Assembly (NCBI GenBank): GCA_944363865.1
Contig: CALVVN010000068.1
Coordinates: 1 to 9,048 of the forward strand
Reading direction: 5' to 3'
Source: an uncultured Bacilli bacterium
Lineage (GTDB): Bacteria; Bacillota_I; Bacilli_A; RF39; UBA660
DNA: 9,048 nt
Part shown: positions 1 through 5,881 of the stretch, one piece after another
How positions within the stretch are numbered: position 1 is the first letter of the stretch
Layout: every line of letters begins with the position of its first letter
Notes under the pieces: generated by a model
Database searches by the model: none
What the model saw: only the letters and a program-made list of their open reading frames with translations
Told to the model about the DNA's origin: nothing
Made by a program: the position numbers and the translations under genes

Positions 1-1
1 T

Positions 2-76
2 GCAAGTGGAAATGGAACGGCTAGTAGTCCATATACGGTGTCAGTTGATAGTACATGTTCAAGTGCTGAGAATTAA
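2..76 (+). CDS. C-terminal end of an unrecognised, possibly secreted protein (partial)
   Basis: An open frame enters from the left edge and ends at TAA 74-76, leaving 24 residues that end in PYTVSVDSTCSSAEN. The composition (Ser, Thr, Gly, Asn, one Cys, no Lys or Arg) is quite unlike the Lys/Ile/Asn-rich cytoplasmic proteins elsewhere in the window and looks like the tail of an exported or pilin-like protein, but that is only a compositional inference. A good intrinsic terminator follows 15 bases after the stop, which supports this being a real gene end. The family cannot be named from so short a piece. Confidence 0.55.
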   Translation, partial: ASGNGTASSPYTVSVDSTCSSAEN

Positions 77-91
77 CATAATAAATATTAG

Positions 92-115
92 CCTAGTTAA
101 AATGACTAGGTTTTT
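92..115 (+). terminator. Intrinsic terminator after the left-edge gene
   Basis: A perfect 6-bp stem CCTAGT (92-97) / ACTAGG (105-110) with a 7-base loop is followed directly by five T (111-115). It separates the left-edge gene from the promoter at 140-168. Confidence 0.85.
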
Positions 116-139
116 ATATGCTATTGAAACCAATACTAA

Positions 140-168
140 TTGAAATATACTTTAGAAATGATTATAAT
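140..168 (+). promoter_or_regulatory. Sigma-A-type promoter for the polyprenyl synthase gene
   Basis: TTGAAA (140-145), a 17-base spacer and TATAAT (163-168). Transcription would start near 175, at the Shine-Dalgarno, giving a leader of about 13 bases. This position also rules out translation from the TTG at 140, which is the first base of the -35 box. Confidence 0.8.
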
Positions 169-187
169 TTACTTAAGAGGAGTAATA

Positions 188-1411
188 ATGATATATATAA
201 TTAAAGAAGAAAAAGATATAAAAAAATACAATATAAGCAAAATAGTAAACTGTATTGACAAAGATTTAAAAGAATTTTTAAATGAAATAAAACATATAAA
301 ATTAGATTATAAAACTAACATTGGTTTATTAAACGGAAGCAAAGATCAAAAAGCATTACTAGACTTTTACATTTACTATAGTGATAAAAAACAAAAAATA
401 GACAAGGAATTAAATCAATATAACAAAAATAATAAAAAGCATGAAAACGTTATAATAAAAAATGCAATAAAAAAATTAATCAAGGCTAATAAAGGGGGTA
501 AAAATCTAAGAGGTGTACTTATAAATCTTGCATTTGATATAACAAAAAATGACCAGATAGATGTGATGCCATTAATAATATCATACGAATTATTTCAAAC
601 ATCAATATTGATACATGACGATATTATAGATAATGCAGTTTTAAGAAGAGGAATGTTGACTATACATAACCAATATTTAGAAGAATTTAACAATACTGAT
701 AATTCAAGTAAGCATATAGCAAATTCGTTAGCCCTTTGTATTGGAGACTATGGATTTTATAAAACTAATGAATATTTAATTCAAAACTATGGCAATATCA
801 AAAACTTTAAAGAATTATTCCAATATTACAATCAAATAGTATTAAGTACTATTGAAGGAGAAATATTAGATGTATATCTACCATATAAGGAACAATATCA
901 AATTGGCAATCCAACAACAGAAAAAGATGTATTAGATATATATAGACTAAAAACAAGTTATTACACACTAATCGGCCCATTTACTCTAGGATTAATACTA
1001 GGTGGTATGAAAAAAAACTCTTATGAAAAGTTTGAAGAATTCTTATTAAATATTGGAATATCATTTCAAATAAAAGATGATATTTTAGGAATATTTAGTA
1101 ACGATGTAGAATTAGGAAAATCAACCATATCGGATATAAAAGAATTTAAACAAACAATACTATATACATCAGTAAATGGTAAATACAAAAAAGAATTATT
1201 AAAGTATTATGGAAAAGAAAAACTTAGTAAAAGAGAAATAAATAAAGTAAAACAGTTGTTCATAGAAAGTGGTGCATTAGAATACGCAACACAAAGAATG
1301 AATGAATATTTTGAAAAGTCAAAAAATATATTAAAAGAGATAAAAGTTAACAGTTATTATAAAAGTATACTTAATGGATTAATAATATATTTAGAATTAA
1401 GGGATAATTAA
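188..1411 (+). CDS. Polyprenyl diphosphate synthase (trans-prenyltransferase)
   Basis: A trans-isoprenyl diphosphate synthase that condenses isopentenyl diphosphate onto an allylic primer; products of this family feed quinone side chains or lipid carriers. In the 407-residue product I see GGKNLRG (103-109, substrate binding), the first Asp-rich motif DDIID (144-148) followed by RR (153-154), EGEILD (223-228), KTSYYT (255-260), the second Asp-rich motif DDILG (297-301) and the GKSTISDIKEFKQT tract (310-323). The first motif lacks the two-residue insertion of bacterial IspA-type farnesyl synthases, and the residue five places before it is Ser, which fits a longer-chain product; this is inference. 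The start at 188 is set by GAGGAG just upstream (177-182) and by the promoter at 140-168. About 60 residues precede the usual fold, making it longer than the usual 300-330. It appears to be a single-gene unit. Confidence 0.9.
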   Translation: MIYIIKEEKDIKKYNISKIVNCIDKDLKEFLNEIKHIKLDYKTNIGLLNGSKDQKALLDFYIYYSDKKQKIDKELNQYNKNNKKHENVIIKNAIKKLIKANKGGKNLRGVLINLAFDITKNDQIDVMPLIISYELFQTSILIHDDIIDNAVLRRGMLTIHNQYLEEFNNTDNSSKHIANSLALCIGDYGFYKTNEYLIQNYGNIKNFKELFQYYNQIVLSTIEGEILDVYLPYKEQYQIGNPTTEKDVLDIYRLKTSYYTLIGPFTLGLILGGMKKNSYEKFEEFLLNIGISFQIKDDILGIFSNDVELGKSTISDIKEFKQTILYTSVNGKYKKELLKYYGKEKLSKREINKVKQLFIESGALEYATQRMNEYFEKSKNILKEIKVNSYYKSILNGLIIYLELRDN

Positions 1412-1438
1412 TAGAAAAAAATTATGATAAGTTACTAC

Positions 1439-1455
1439 GATAGTATAGAACTATC
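1439..1455. other. Hairpin in the intergenic region
   Basis: A perfect inverted repeat, GATAGT (1439-1444) / ACTATC (1450-1455), with a 5-base loop, lies 28 bases after the polyprenyl synthase stop. No T tract follows it (the next bases are TAACATAATC), so it is not a standard intrinsic terminator. It may be a weak terminator or 3'-end stabiliser, or chance in AT-rich DNA. Confidence 0.3.
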
Positions 1456-1486
1456 TAACATAATCTCAATAAAATGAACTTAGCAT

Positions 1487-1514
1487 TTGTTTTTAAAAAG
1501 CATTATGATATAAT
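1487..1514 (+). promoter_or_regulatory. Extended -10 promoter for the membrane-anchored thioredoxin-like gene
   Basis: TTGTTT (1487-1492), a 16-base spacer, and an extended -10 TGaTATAAT (1506-1514). The predicted start point is near 1521, one base before the Shine-Dalgarno AGGTGA (1522-1527). Confidence 0.75.
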
Positions 1515-1533
1515 AAAAAGTAGGTGATAAAAA

Positions 1534-2076
1534 ATGACTAATAGAAAACAAAAAAGAATGAAAACCGTAAAAAAATCAAATAAAAAAGTTGAAGTACCAC
1601 AAGTAGATTCAGAAGTAAAAAGTTTTATAAAAATTGTTATAGGTGTAGCACTAATAGTAGTAATTGTTTTGGGCGCTACAATATTAATGAACAATTTAGG
1701 CGTATTTGATGAAGGGTATACAAAACCAGATAGAGGAGAGATAACAATAAGTTATGAAACTGCAACAGTGGGCACAATGTTTAACAGACCAGAAGAAGAA
1801 TACTACTTAATATTTGATGAATATACAGAAAACCCAAATCAATATCTAACTAGTATTTTATATAGATATTCTAGTGAAGAAGATAAATTACCAATCTATC
1901 AAATTGATATGAACGATGGATTTAATACAAAATACATTGGAGAACAAGGTAACCCAAGCGCGCAAAAAGTTGAAGATGTAAAAATAAACGGAATTACATT
2001 GATAAAGATTTCTAACGGAAAAAATGTCAAATATATAGAAGGAATAGAAAACATAGAAAACGAATTATTAAAATAA
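1534..2076 (+). CDS. Membrane-anchored protein with thioredoxin-like C-terminal region, no catalytic cysteines
   Basis: 180 residues. A strongly basic N-terminus (TNRKQKRMKTVKKSNKKV) precedes one hydrophobic segment at about residues 30-53. With basic residues inside, the remaining ~125 acidic residues should lie outside the membrane. That part has a pattern I associate with thioredoxin folds: a strand YYLIFDE, a helix with YLTSILYRYSS, a strand PIYQIDMND, then INGITLIKISNGKNVKYIEG and a closing helix IENIENELL. There is no CxxC and no cysteine at all in the protein, and the cis-Pro site before the TLIKI strand reads Ile, so a redox role is unlikely; a binding or accessory role is more plausible. 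The start is set by AGGTGA (1522-1527) six bases before the ATG. It is transcribed alone, from its own promoter to the hairpin at 2077-2102. The fold call is from pattern only. Confidence 0.7.
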   Translation: MTNRKQKRMKTVKKSNKKVEVPQVDSEVKSFIKIVIGVALIVVIVLGATILMNNLGVFDEGYTKPDRGEITISYETATVGTMFNRPEEEYYLIFDEYTENPNQYLTSILYRYSSEEDKLPIYQIDMNDGFNTKYIGEQGNPSAQKVEDVKINGITLIKISNGKNVKYIEGIENIENELLK

Positions 2077-2102
2077 AAAAAATCTGCAAACGCAGTTTTT
2101 TT
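2077..2102. terminator. Bidirectional terminator between convergent thioredoxin-like gene and rpmB
   Basis: CTGC (2084-2087), loop AAAC, GCAG (2092-2095), flanked by an A run on the left and a T run on the right that extend the stem after one T-T mismatch. It gives a U tail on both strands and overlaps the rpmB stop codon at 2101-2103. Confidence 0.8.
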
Positions 2103-2268
2103 ATGCAACCTTTTTAAGAGCTTTTATTTCTTTAGTAGATAATCTAACTTTTTTACCATTAACTTTTACAGTTTGTAAATTAACTTTTTGAGTTTTCTTA
2201 GTAGCTTTTAAAGAAAAGGGTCTATTATTAGCTACATTGTTTTTTCTATTTGATATATTCTTAGCCAT
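2101..2268 (-). CDS. rpmB: 50S ribosomal protein L28
   Basis: A 55-residue basic protein starting MAKNISNRKNNVANNRPFSL. The order of features matches L28: the NNR core near residue 13, then KATKKTQKVNLQTVKVNGKK, which aligns with the family's TKR..NLQ.V..NGK stretch, and a C-terminal VRLSTKEIKALKKV matching the V..RALKSGKV tail. L28 is a large-subunit protein of the 50S ribosome. It is slightly shorter than the usual 60-63 residues and lacks the paired cysteines seen in zinc-binding forms. The start is fixed by a perfect AAGGAGG (2274-2280) five bases before the ATG and by a very good promoter (2294-2322). It stands alone, convergent with the gene on its left and divergent from nfo. Confidence 0.9.
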   Translation of the reverse strand: MAKNISNRKNNVANNRPFSLKATKKTQKVNLQTVKVNGKKVRLSTKEIKALKKVA

Positions 2269-2293
2269 ACTTGCCTCCTTAAATTACTCTAAT

Positions 2294-2322
2294 AATTTAG
2301 CATAAAATACTAGTTAAGTCAA
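2294..2322 (-). promoter_or_regulatory. rpmB: Strong promoter for rpmB
   Basis: Read on the minus strand: TTGACT (2322-2317), a 17-base spacer ending in TGc, and TAAATT (2299-2294), i.e. a near-consensus -35 plus an extended -10. The start point would fall near 2287, just before the AAGGAGG. The best -35 in the window fits a ribosomal protein gene. Confidence 0.8.
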
Positions 2323-2339
2323 CTAAAAACGTGTATAAT
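2311..2339 (+). promoter_or_regulatory. nfo: Promoter for nfo (clear -10, weak -35)
   Basis: A perfect TATAAT at 2334-2339 lies 15 bases before the nfo start codon. At a 17-base spacer the -35 would be TAGTTA (2311-2316), a poor match. The element overlaps the rpmB promoter region on the other strand. The GTG at 2331 lies at the -10 itself and so cannot be the nfo start. Confidence 0.6.
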
Positions 2340-2354
2340 GAAAATGGTGGTAAT

Positions 2355-3218
2355 ATGTTATATATAGGTAGTCACGTGAGTTTTAATAAAGATACACAAC
2401 TAAAGGGTGTAGTAGAAGCATCTTTAAACAATAATGCAAATGTATTTATGTTTTATACTGGTAGTAACCAAAGTACAGTTAGATTTCCAATAAACGAAGA
2501 AATAACAAGGCAAGCACATAAATTAATGTTACAAAATAATATAGAAAAAGAAAAATGTATAGTACATGCACCATTTATAATAAATCTAGCAAATAATAGC
2601 GATGAAAGAAAATATCAATTTTACATAGATTTTTTAAAACAGGAAATAGATAGATGTATAAAACTAGGAATTAACAATTTAGTGTTACATCCAGGAAGCC
2701 ATGTAAGCGTACCAAAAGAGCAATCACTACTAAATGTTGCTAACGGATTAAATGAAGCATTAAAAGAAAATCAAGACATAAACATATACATTGAGTTCAT
2801 GAGTGGAAAAGGCACAGAAGTAGGTTCAAACATAGATGAATTAAAAACAATATTAGATAATGTAATATACAAAGACAAAGTTTTTATATGTTTGGACACT
2901 TGTCATATAAATGATGCTGGATATGATTTAACAAAGTTTGATGACTTTCTAATAGAATTTGATAAGAAAATAGGATTAGACAAAATAAAATGTATACACA
3001 TAAACGATAGCAAAAACATCGTGGGCTCACATAAAGATAGACATGCTAATATAGGATACGGAACAATAGGTTTTGAAGTGCTCGTAAACATAATATATCA
3101 TGAAAGATTAAAAGAAATACCAAAAATATTAGAAACTCCATTTGTAGGAGAGAAAAGTCCATATAAAATAGAAATACAAATGATCAAAGAAAAAAAGTTC
3201 AATGATTTTATATCATGA
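2355..3218 (+). CDS. nfo: Endonuclease IV (AP endonuclease)
   Basis: Cleaves the DNA backbone 5' of abasic sites in base excision repair, using a three-metal zinc centre in a TIM barrel. The 287-residue product is the family's normal length and begins MLYIGSHVS, the typical family N-terminus. All nine metal ligands are visible: His71 (IVHAP), His112 (VLHPGSH), Glu147 (YIEF), Asp181 and His184 (LDTCH), His215 (IHINDSK), Asp228 and His230 (DRH) and Glu260 (LETP). The segment after Glu147 reads FMSGKGTEVG where most members have NTAGQGTELG, a mild departure. The ATG at 2355 is chosen because the protein alignment starts there, GGTGG lies just upstream (2346-2350) and the -10 is at 2334-2339. The last 11 bases overlap the convergent gene on the minus strand. 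Confidence 0.96.
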   Translation: MLYIGSHVSFNKDTQLKGVVEASLNNNANVFMFYTGSNQSTVRFPINEEITRQAHKLMLQNNIEKEKCIVHAPFIINLANNSDERKYQFYIDFLKQEIDRCIKLGINNLVLHPGSHVSVPKEQSLLNVANGLNEALKENQDINIYIEFMSGKGTEVGSNIDELKTILDNVIYKDKVFICLDTCHINDAGYDLTKFDDFLIEFDKKIGLDKIKCIHINDSKNIVGSHKDRHANIGYGTIGFEVLVNIIYHERLKEIPKILETPFVGEKSPYKIEIQMIKEKKFNDFIS

Positions 3219-3225
3219 ACTTTTT
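3192..3225. terminator. Bidirectional terminator inside the overlapping ends of two convergent genes
   Basis: The stem is GTTC (3197-3200), one bulged A, ATGAT (3202-3206), loop TTTAT, ATCAT (3212-3216), GAAC (3217-3220), extended by A5 (3192-3196) opposite T5 (3221-3225). It offers a U tail to both strands and contains the stop codons of nfo (3216-3218) and of the minus-strand gene (3208-3210). Confidence 0.85.
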
Positions 3226-3459
3226 ATATTTCTCATAAAACTCTAAAAGTTTAGAGTATACTTCATCACTTAACTTACCTTTAACATCATCTAAGTAGCT
3301 CATAGGATTATCTAACAAAACATCAATGTCAAAATGAATTGCTTTAAAAATAATATCAACTTCAGTATCGCTTAATGTTATATTTTCTTTGTATGCAAAA
3401 GATAAAATATCGTTTTTAGTTAAATTAGAAGCATATTTTTTAATAATATTCTTATTCAT
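3208..3459 (-). CDS. Small DUF2624-like (YqfT-like) protein
   Basis: 83 residues, all-helical in appearance, no membrane segment or signal peptide. The sequence runs MNKNIIKKYASNLTKNDI, then FAYKENITLSDTEVDIIFKAI, then a C-terminal helix KLLEFYEKYKKF. The pattern 'short helix, LSDTE, long helix, conserved aromatic C-terminal helix' resembles DUF2624 proteins. From memory the B. subtilis member, yqfT, lies next to nfo (yqfS); the same neighbour here supports the call, although the orientation is convergent. Function is unknown. The start at 3459 is preferred over longer in-frame starts because GGAGG lies seven bases upstream (3464-3468 on the minus strand). I see no confident promoter. The family assignment is moderate; the gene itself is well supported. 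Confidence 0.75.
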   Translation of the reverse strand: MNKNIIKKYASNLTKNDILSFAYKENITLSDTEVDIIFKAIHFDIDVLLDNPMSYLDDVKGKLSDEVYSKLLEFYEKYKKFMI

Positions 3460-3479
3460 ATTTCCTCCAATATAGTTTA

Positions 3480-3488
3480 TGTTATTAA
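3480..3488 (+). promoter_or_regulatory. Candidate extended -10 element for the PBP gene
   Basis: TGtTATTAA (3480-3488) gives a predicted start point near 3495, about 15 bases before ATG 3510, matching the spacing of the other promoters in the window. No good -35 is seen at the right distance, so this is a weaker call. Confidence 0.4.
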
Positions 3489-3509
3489 TTTTTGGAAATA
3501 CTAAATAAT

Positions 3510-5486
3510 ATGAAAAAATATTTATCAAATAATAAATTAATCAAGATAAAAATAAATATAATATCAATAATAATGATAATTATTTTTATATTTATCATGG
3601 TTTATACATTTAAAATAATGATAATTGATTCAAAGATTTATGAAGAACTATTATATATAAAAACTAGCAAAATATACAAAGGAAGTGAAGCTCCAAGAGG
3701 AAATATTTATGACAGAAATGGCATATTACTAGTTGGAAATAAAGAAATACCTATTATAAAATATACAAAAACAAATTTAACAAATATTGAAGAAGTAAAC
3801 TTAGCTAAGGCGGTAGCAGAAAACATTGAAGTAGACTATAACGAAATAACAGAAGATATAATAACAGAATACATATACATAATCAAAAATAAAGAATTAA
3901 TTAATAGATTAAGTGAAAGCGTTAAAACAAATTACGAAAATAGAAAGATAACAAACCAAGAATACAAAGAACTCATTATAAGTAAAATACTACAAGAAGA
4001 AATTGATAATATAGAAGCGTTAGAAAAGGAAACTGCATATATTTATTATCTAATGAACCAAGGTTATAGATACGAAGACAAGATAATAAAAGAAATAAAT
4101 GTGACAGAAGAAGAAATAGAAAAAATAAATGATATAAGTAACATTTATATAGATTACAAATATGAAAGGGTGTACCCATATGGTAGTACATTAAGAAGTT
4201 TATTTGGTAGTGTAGGAAGTATTCAAGAAGAAAATAAAGAATCATACCTAGAAAAAGGCTATTTTATAAACGATGAAGTTGGCATAAGTTACTTAGAAGA
4301 AGAATATGAAGAGTATTTAAAAGGCACGCCATACACATATAGAATTACAAGTGATGGAAAAAGAGAAACGGTAACAGAAAAACAAAGTGGAAATGATTTA
4401 TATTTGACAATAGACATTAATTTACAACTGGAAATAGAAAAAATAGTAGAAAATCAAATGATAAAAACTAAAAAGGAACCAAATACCACATACTATAATA
4501 AAAACTACATAATAATAGGTAGTGCATATGATGGCAGCATTTATGCATTTATAGGAAAAATGTTAACGTATAACGGAGAATATAATTTTATAGATAATAC
4601 TTTAGGTTTAGTTACTGATGCAATTACACCAGGCTCATCAATAAAAGGGGCTAGTCATTTGGTGGGTTACTCTACAGGAAATATAAAATATGGCGATAAG
4701 ATAATAGATGGCTGTATAAAAATTAAAAATGCAGAAGAAAAATGTTCTTGGAAAAGTTTAGGGTTAATTGACGATTTAGAAGCATTAAAATATTCATCAA
4801 ACTACTACCAATTTGTAACAGCGATAAAAATAGGAAATGGAAGTTACAAGTATAATGCACCAATAAAACTAGATAAAACAGGATTTGATACTTACAGAAA
4901 AATATTTAGTGCATTAGGATTAGGAGTTAAAACTGAAATAGATCTTCCATATGAAAGTACAGGATTTAAAGGTAATGATGAATACATACCAAGTTTATTA
5001 GATCTCCCAATAGGTCAATATGATAATTATACTCCTATACAAATGTTTCAGTACATATCCACAATTTATAATAATGGTACCAGAGTTGCACCGCATCTAG
5101 GAAACTACATAAAAAAAGATGACGAAGTAATAGAAGAAATAAAGAGAAACGTAGTTGGAGGTGTAAATGTTAAACAAAAAGATTTTGAAAGAGTAAAACA
5201 AGGGCTTACAATGGTAATGGAAAGAGGAGGCACAGGCTCTGGTTACATTGATTTAAAATATAATCCATTTGGAAAAACAGGAACTGCACAAAGCTTTATA
5301 GATACAAACTTAGATGGAATAATAGACACAGAGACAGTAAGCACGTCATTCGTAGGCGTAGCAGACGGTATAACATTTGTAGTATTAAGTCCTAATGTGA
5401 GTGATAGAAAAACCTCATATACTTCAAGTGTAAATAAAAAAATAACTAAAAACATAACTAACTTATATTTTGAAAAATACAATTAA
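3510..5486 (+). CDS. Class B penicillin-binding protein (PBP2/FtsI-type D,D-transpeptidase)
   Basis: Cross-links peptidoglycan stem peptides on the outer face of the membrane; class B members work with SEDS glycosyltransferases in elongation or division. The 658-residue product has one N-terminal membrane segment (about 15-37), the PBP dimerisation motif RGNIYDRNG (63-71), the YPYGSTLRSLFGSVG / GISYLEEEYEEYLKG stretch, and then the transpeptidase domain. All three catalytic motifs are present: SSIK (Ser376, Lys379), SSN (429-431) and KTGT (589-592). There are no PASTA repeats. About eleven residues after KTGT an EF-hand-like loop, DTNLDGIIDTE, precedes TSFVGVA. I cannot tell MrdA-type from FtsI-type with certainty. 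ATG 3510 has only a weak GGAA upstream (3494-3497); a TTG at 3492 is an alternative with no better site. It stands alone, opposite the minus-strand neighbours. Confidence 0.92.
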   Translation: MKKYLSNNKLIKIKINIISIIMIIIFIFIMVYTFKIMIIDSKIYEELLYIKTSKIYKGSEAPRGNIYDRNGILLVGNKEIPIIKYTKTNLTNIEEVNLAKAVAENIEVDYNEITEDIITEYIYIIKNKELINRLSESVKTNYENRKITNQEYKELIISKILQEEIDNIEALEKETAYIYYLMNQGYRYEDKIIKEINVTEEEIEKINDISNIYIDYKYERVYPYGSTLRSLFGSVGSIQEENKESYLEKGYFINDEVGISYLEEEYEEYLKGTPYTYRITSDGKRETVTEKQSGNDLYLTIDINLQLEIEKIVENQMIKTKKEPNTTYYNKNYIIIGSAYDGSIYAFIGKMLTYNGEYNFIDNTLGLVTDAITPGSSIKGASHLVGYSTGNIKYGDKIIDGCIKIKNAEEKCSWKSLGLIDDLEALKYSSNYYQFVTAIKIGNGSYKYNAPIKLDKTGFDTYRKIFSALGLGVKTEIDLPYESTGFKGNDEYIPSLLDLPIGQYDNYTPIQMFQYISTIYNNGTRVAPHLGNYIKKDDEVIEEIKRNVVGGVNVKQKDFERVKQGLTMVMERGGTGSGYIDLKYNPFGKTGTAQSFIDTNLDGIIDTETVSTSFVGVADGITFVVLSPNVSDRKTSYTSSVNKKITKNITNLYFEKYN

Positions 5487-5503
5487 AAAACCCCTAAAGG
5501 GTT
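5485..5503 (-). terminator. Terminator of the minus-strand Met/Asn-rich gene
   Basis: Hairpin AACCC (5489-5493), loop CTAAA, GGGTT (5499-5503). Read on the minus strand it is followed by a run of T (complement of A 5485-5490), so it terminates the 5502-5798 gene, whose stop codon it overlaps. On the plus strand no T run follows, so it should be weak as a PBP gene terminator. Confidence 0.75.
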
Positions 5504-5798
5504 AAATAATAGTATTATAAGTAATATCTTCTTCTTTAATTTGTTCTAATTTTGAAACTCTTGCATCAATACTTCTAATTTGTCTTTCCAACTTAGTGAT
5601 TCTCTCTTCGTAATCATAATTACAATTTTGTTCAACTTGATTAGGAATAGCCATATTTTGGTTATAGATTTGATTAGGCATCATATTTGGCATAACCATT
5701 TGATTTGGAATAAATCCTTGCCCCATATTGTTCATCATTGGTTGATTGATGTAACCGCCAGCATTATAATTTGAATAAAACATATCACGCTTATCCAT
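5502..5798 (-). CDS. Small Met/Asn/Pro/Gln-rich protein with C-terminal coiled coil
   Basis: 98 residues in two parts. Residues 1 to about 57 are low-complexity, rich in Asn, Met, Pro, Gln, Gly and Tyr (for example QPMMNNMGQGFIPNQMVMPN), with no charge pattern and no membrane segment. Residues about 62-86 form a heptad-patterned helix, YEERITKLERQIRSIDARV SKLEQ when read through, suited to a dimeric or trimeric coiled coil. One Cys occurs near the junction. The architecture recalls small coat- or surface-associated proteins of Bacillota, but no family can be named and sporulation is not shown by anything in the window. The start at 5798 is favoured over an in-frame ATG four codons upstream because GGAGG (5804-5808) overlaps that upstream ATG and is well spaced for this one. 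The promoter is at 5823-5851, divergent from trmB. Confidence 0.75.
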   Translation of the reverse strand: MDKRDMFYSNYNAGGYINQPMMNNMGQGFIPNQMVMPNMMPNQIYNQNMAIPNQVEQNCNYDYEERITKLERQIRSIDARVSKLEQIKEEDITYNTII

Positions 5799-5822
5799 AA
5801 CTACCTCCATTATTTCACTCTT

Positions 5823-5851
5823 ATTATATGATTATTGTTAAAATATGTGAA
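5823..5851 (-). promoter_or_regulatory. Promoter of the Met/Asn-rich coiled-coil gene
   Basis: Minus strand: TTCACA (5851-5846), 17-base spacer, TATAAT (5828-5823). The start point would be near 5816, about 18 bases before the start codon. It overlaps the trmB promoter on the opposite strand. Confidence 0.75.
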
Positions 5852-5863
5852 AAATGTTAAAAT
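5835..5863 (+). promoter_or_regulatory. trmB: Promoter of trmB
   Basis: TTGTTA (5835-5840), 17-base spacer ending TGt, and TAAAAT (5858-5863), an extended -10. The predicted start near 5870 gives a leader of about 12 bases containing the AGAGGG site (5870-5875). Confidence 0.75.
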
Positions 5864-5881
5864 TAACCAAGAGGGACAAAA

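Noticed and set aside
140..187. A TTG start at 140 that would lengthen the polyprenyl synthase by 16 residues
   Set aside because: The TTG is the first base of a TTGAAA -35 box, with TATAAT at 163-168; the transcript would begin after it. GAGGAG (177-182) serves the ATG at 188.
1439..1455. Terminator for the polyprenyl synthase gene
   Set aside because: The hairpin is perfect but has no T tract, so it is listed only as a hairpin.
2331..2354. A GTG start at 2331 for nfo
   Set aside because: It overlaps the -10 TATAAT at 2334-2339, and family N-termini match MLYIGSHVS from 2355.
3492..3509. A TTG start at 3492 for the PBP
   Set aside because: It has no ribosome site and lies between the candidate -10 and the predicted start point; ATG 3510 gives the usual short basic N-terminus before the membrane segment.
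3976..4245. Minus-strand open frames inside the PBP gene (also 5243-5482)
   Set aside because: Leu/Phe/Tyr-rich antisense shadows, no ribosome site, wholly inside a well-supported gene.
5489..5503. Strong terminator for the PBP gene on the plus strand
   Set aside because: The stem is real but plus-strand sequence after it is AAATAAT with no T run; it serves the minus-strand gene.
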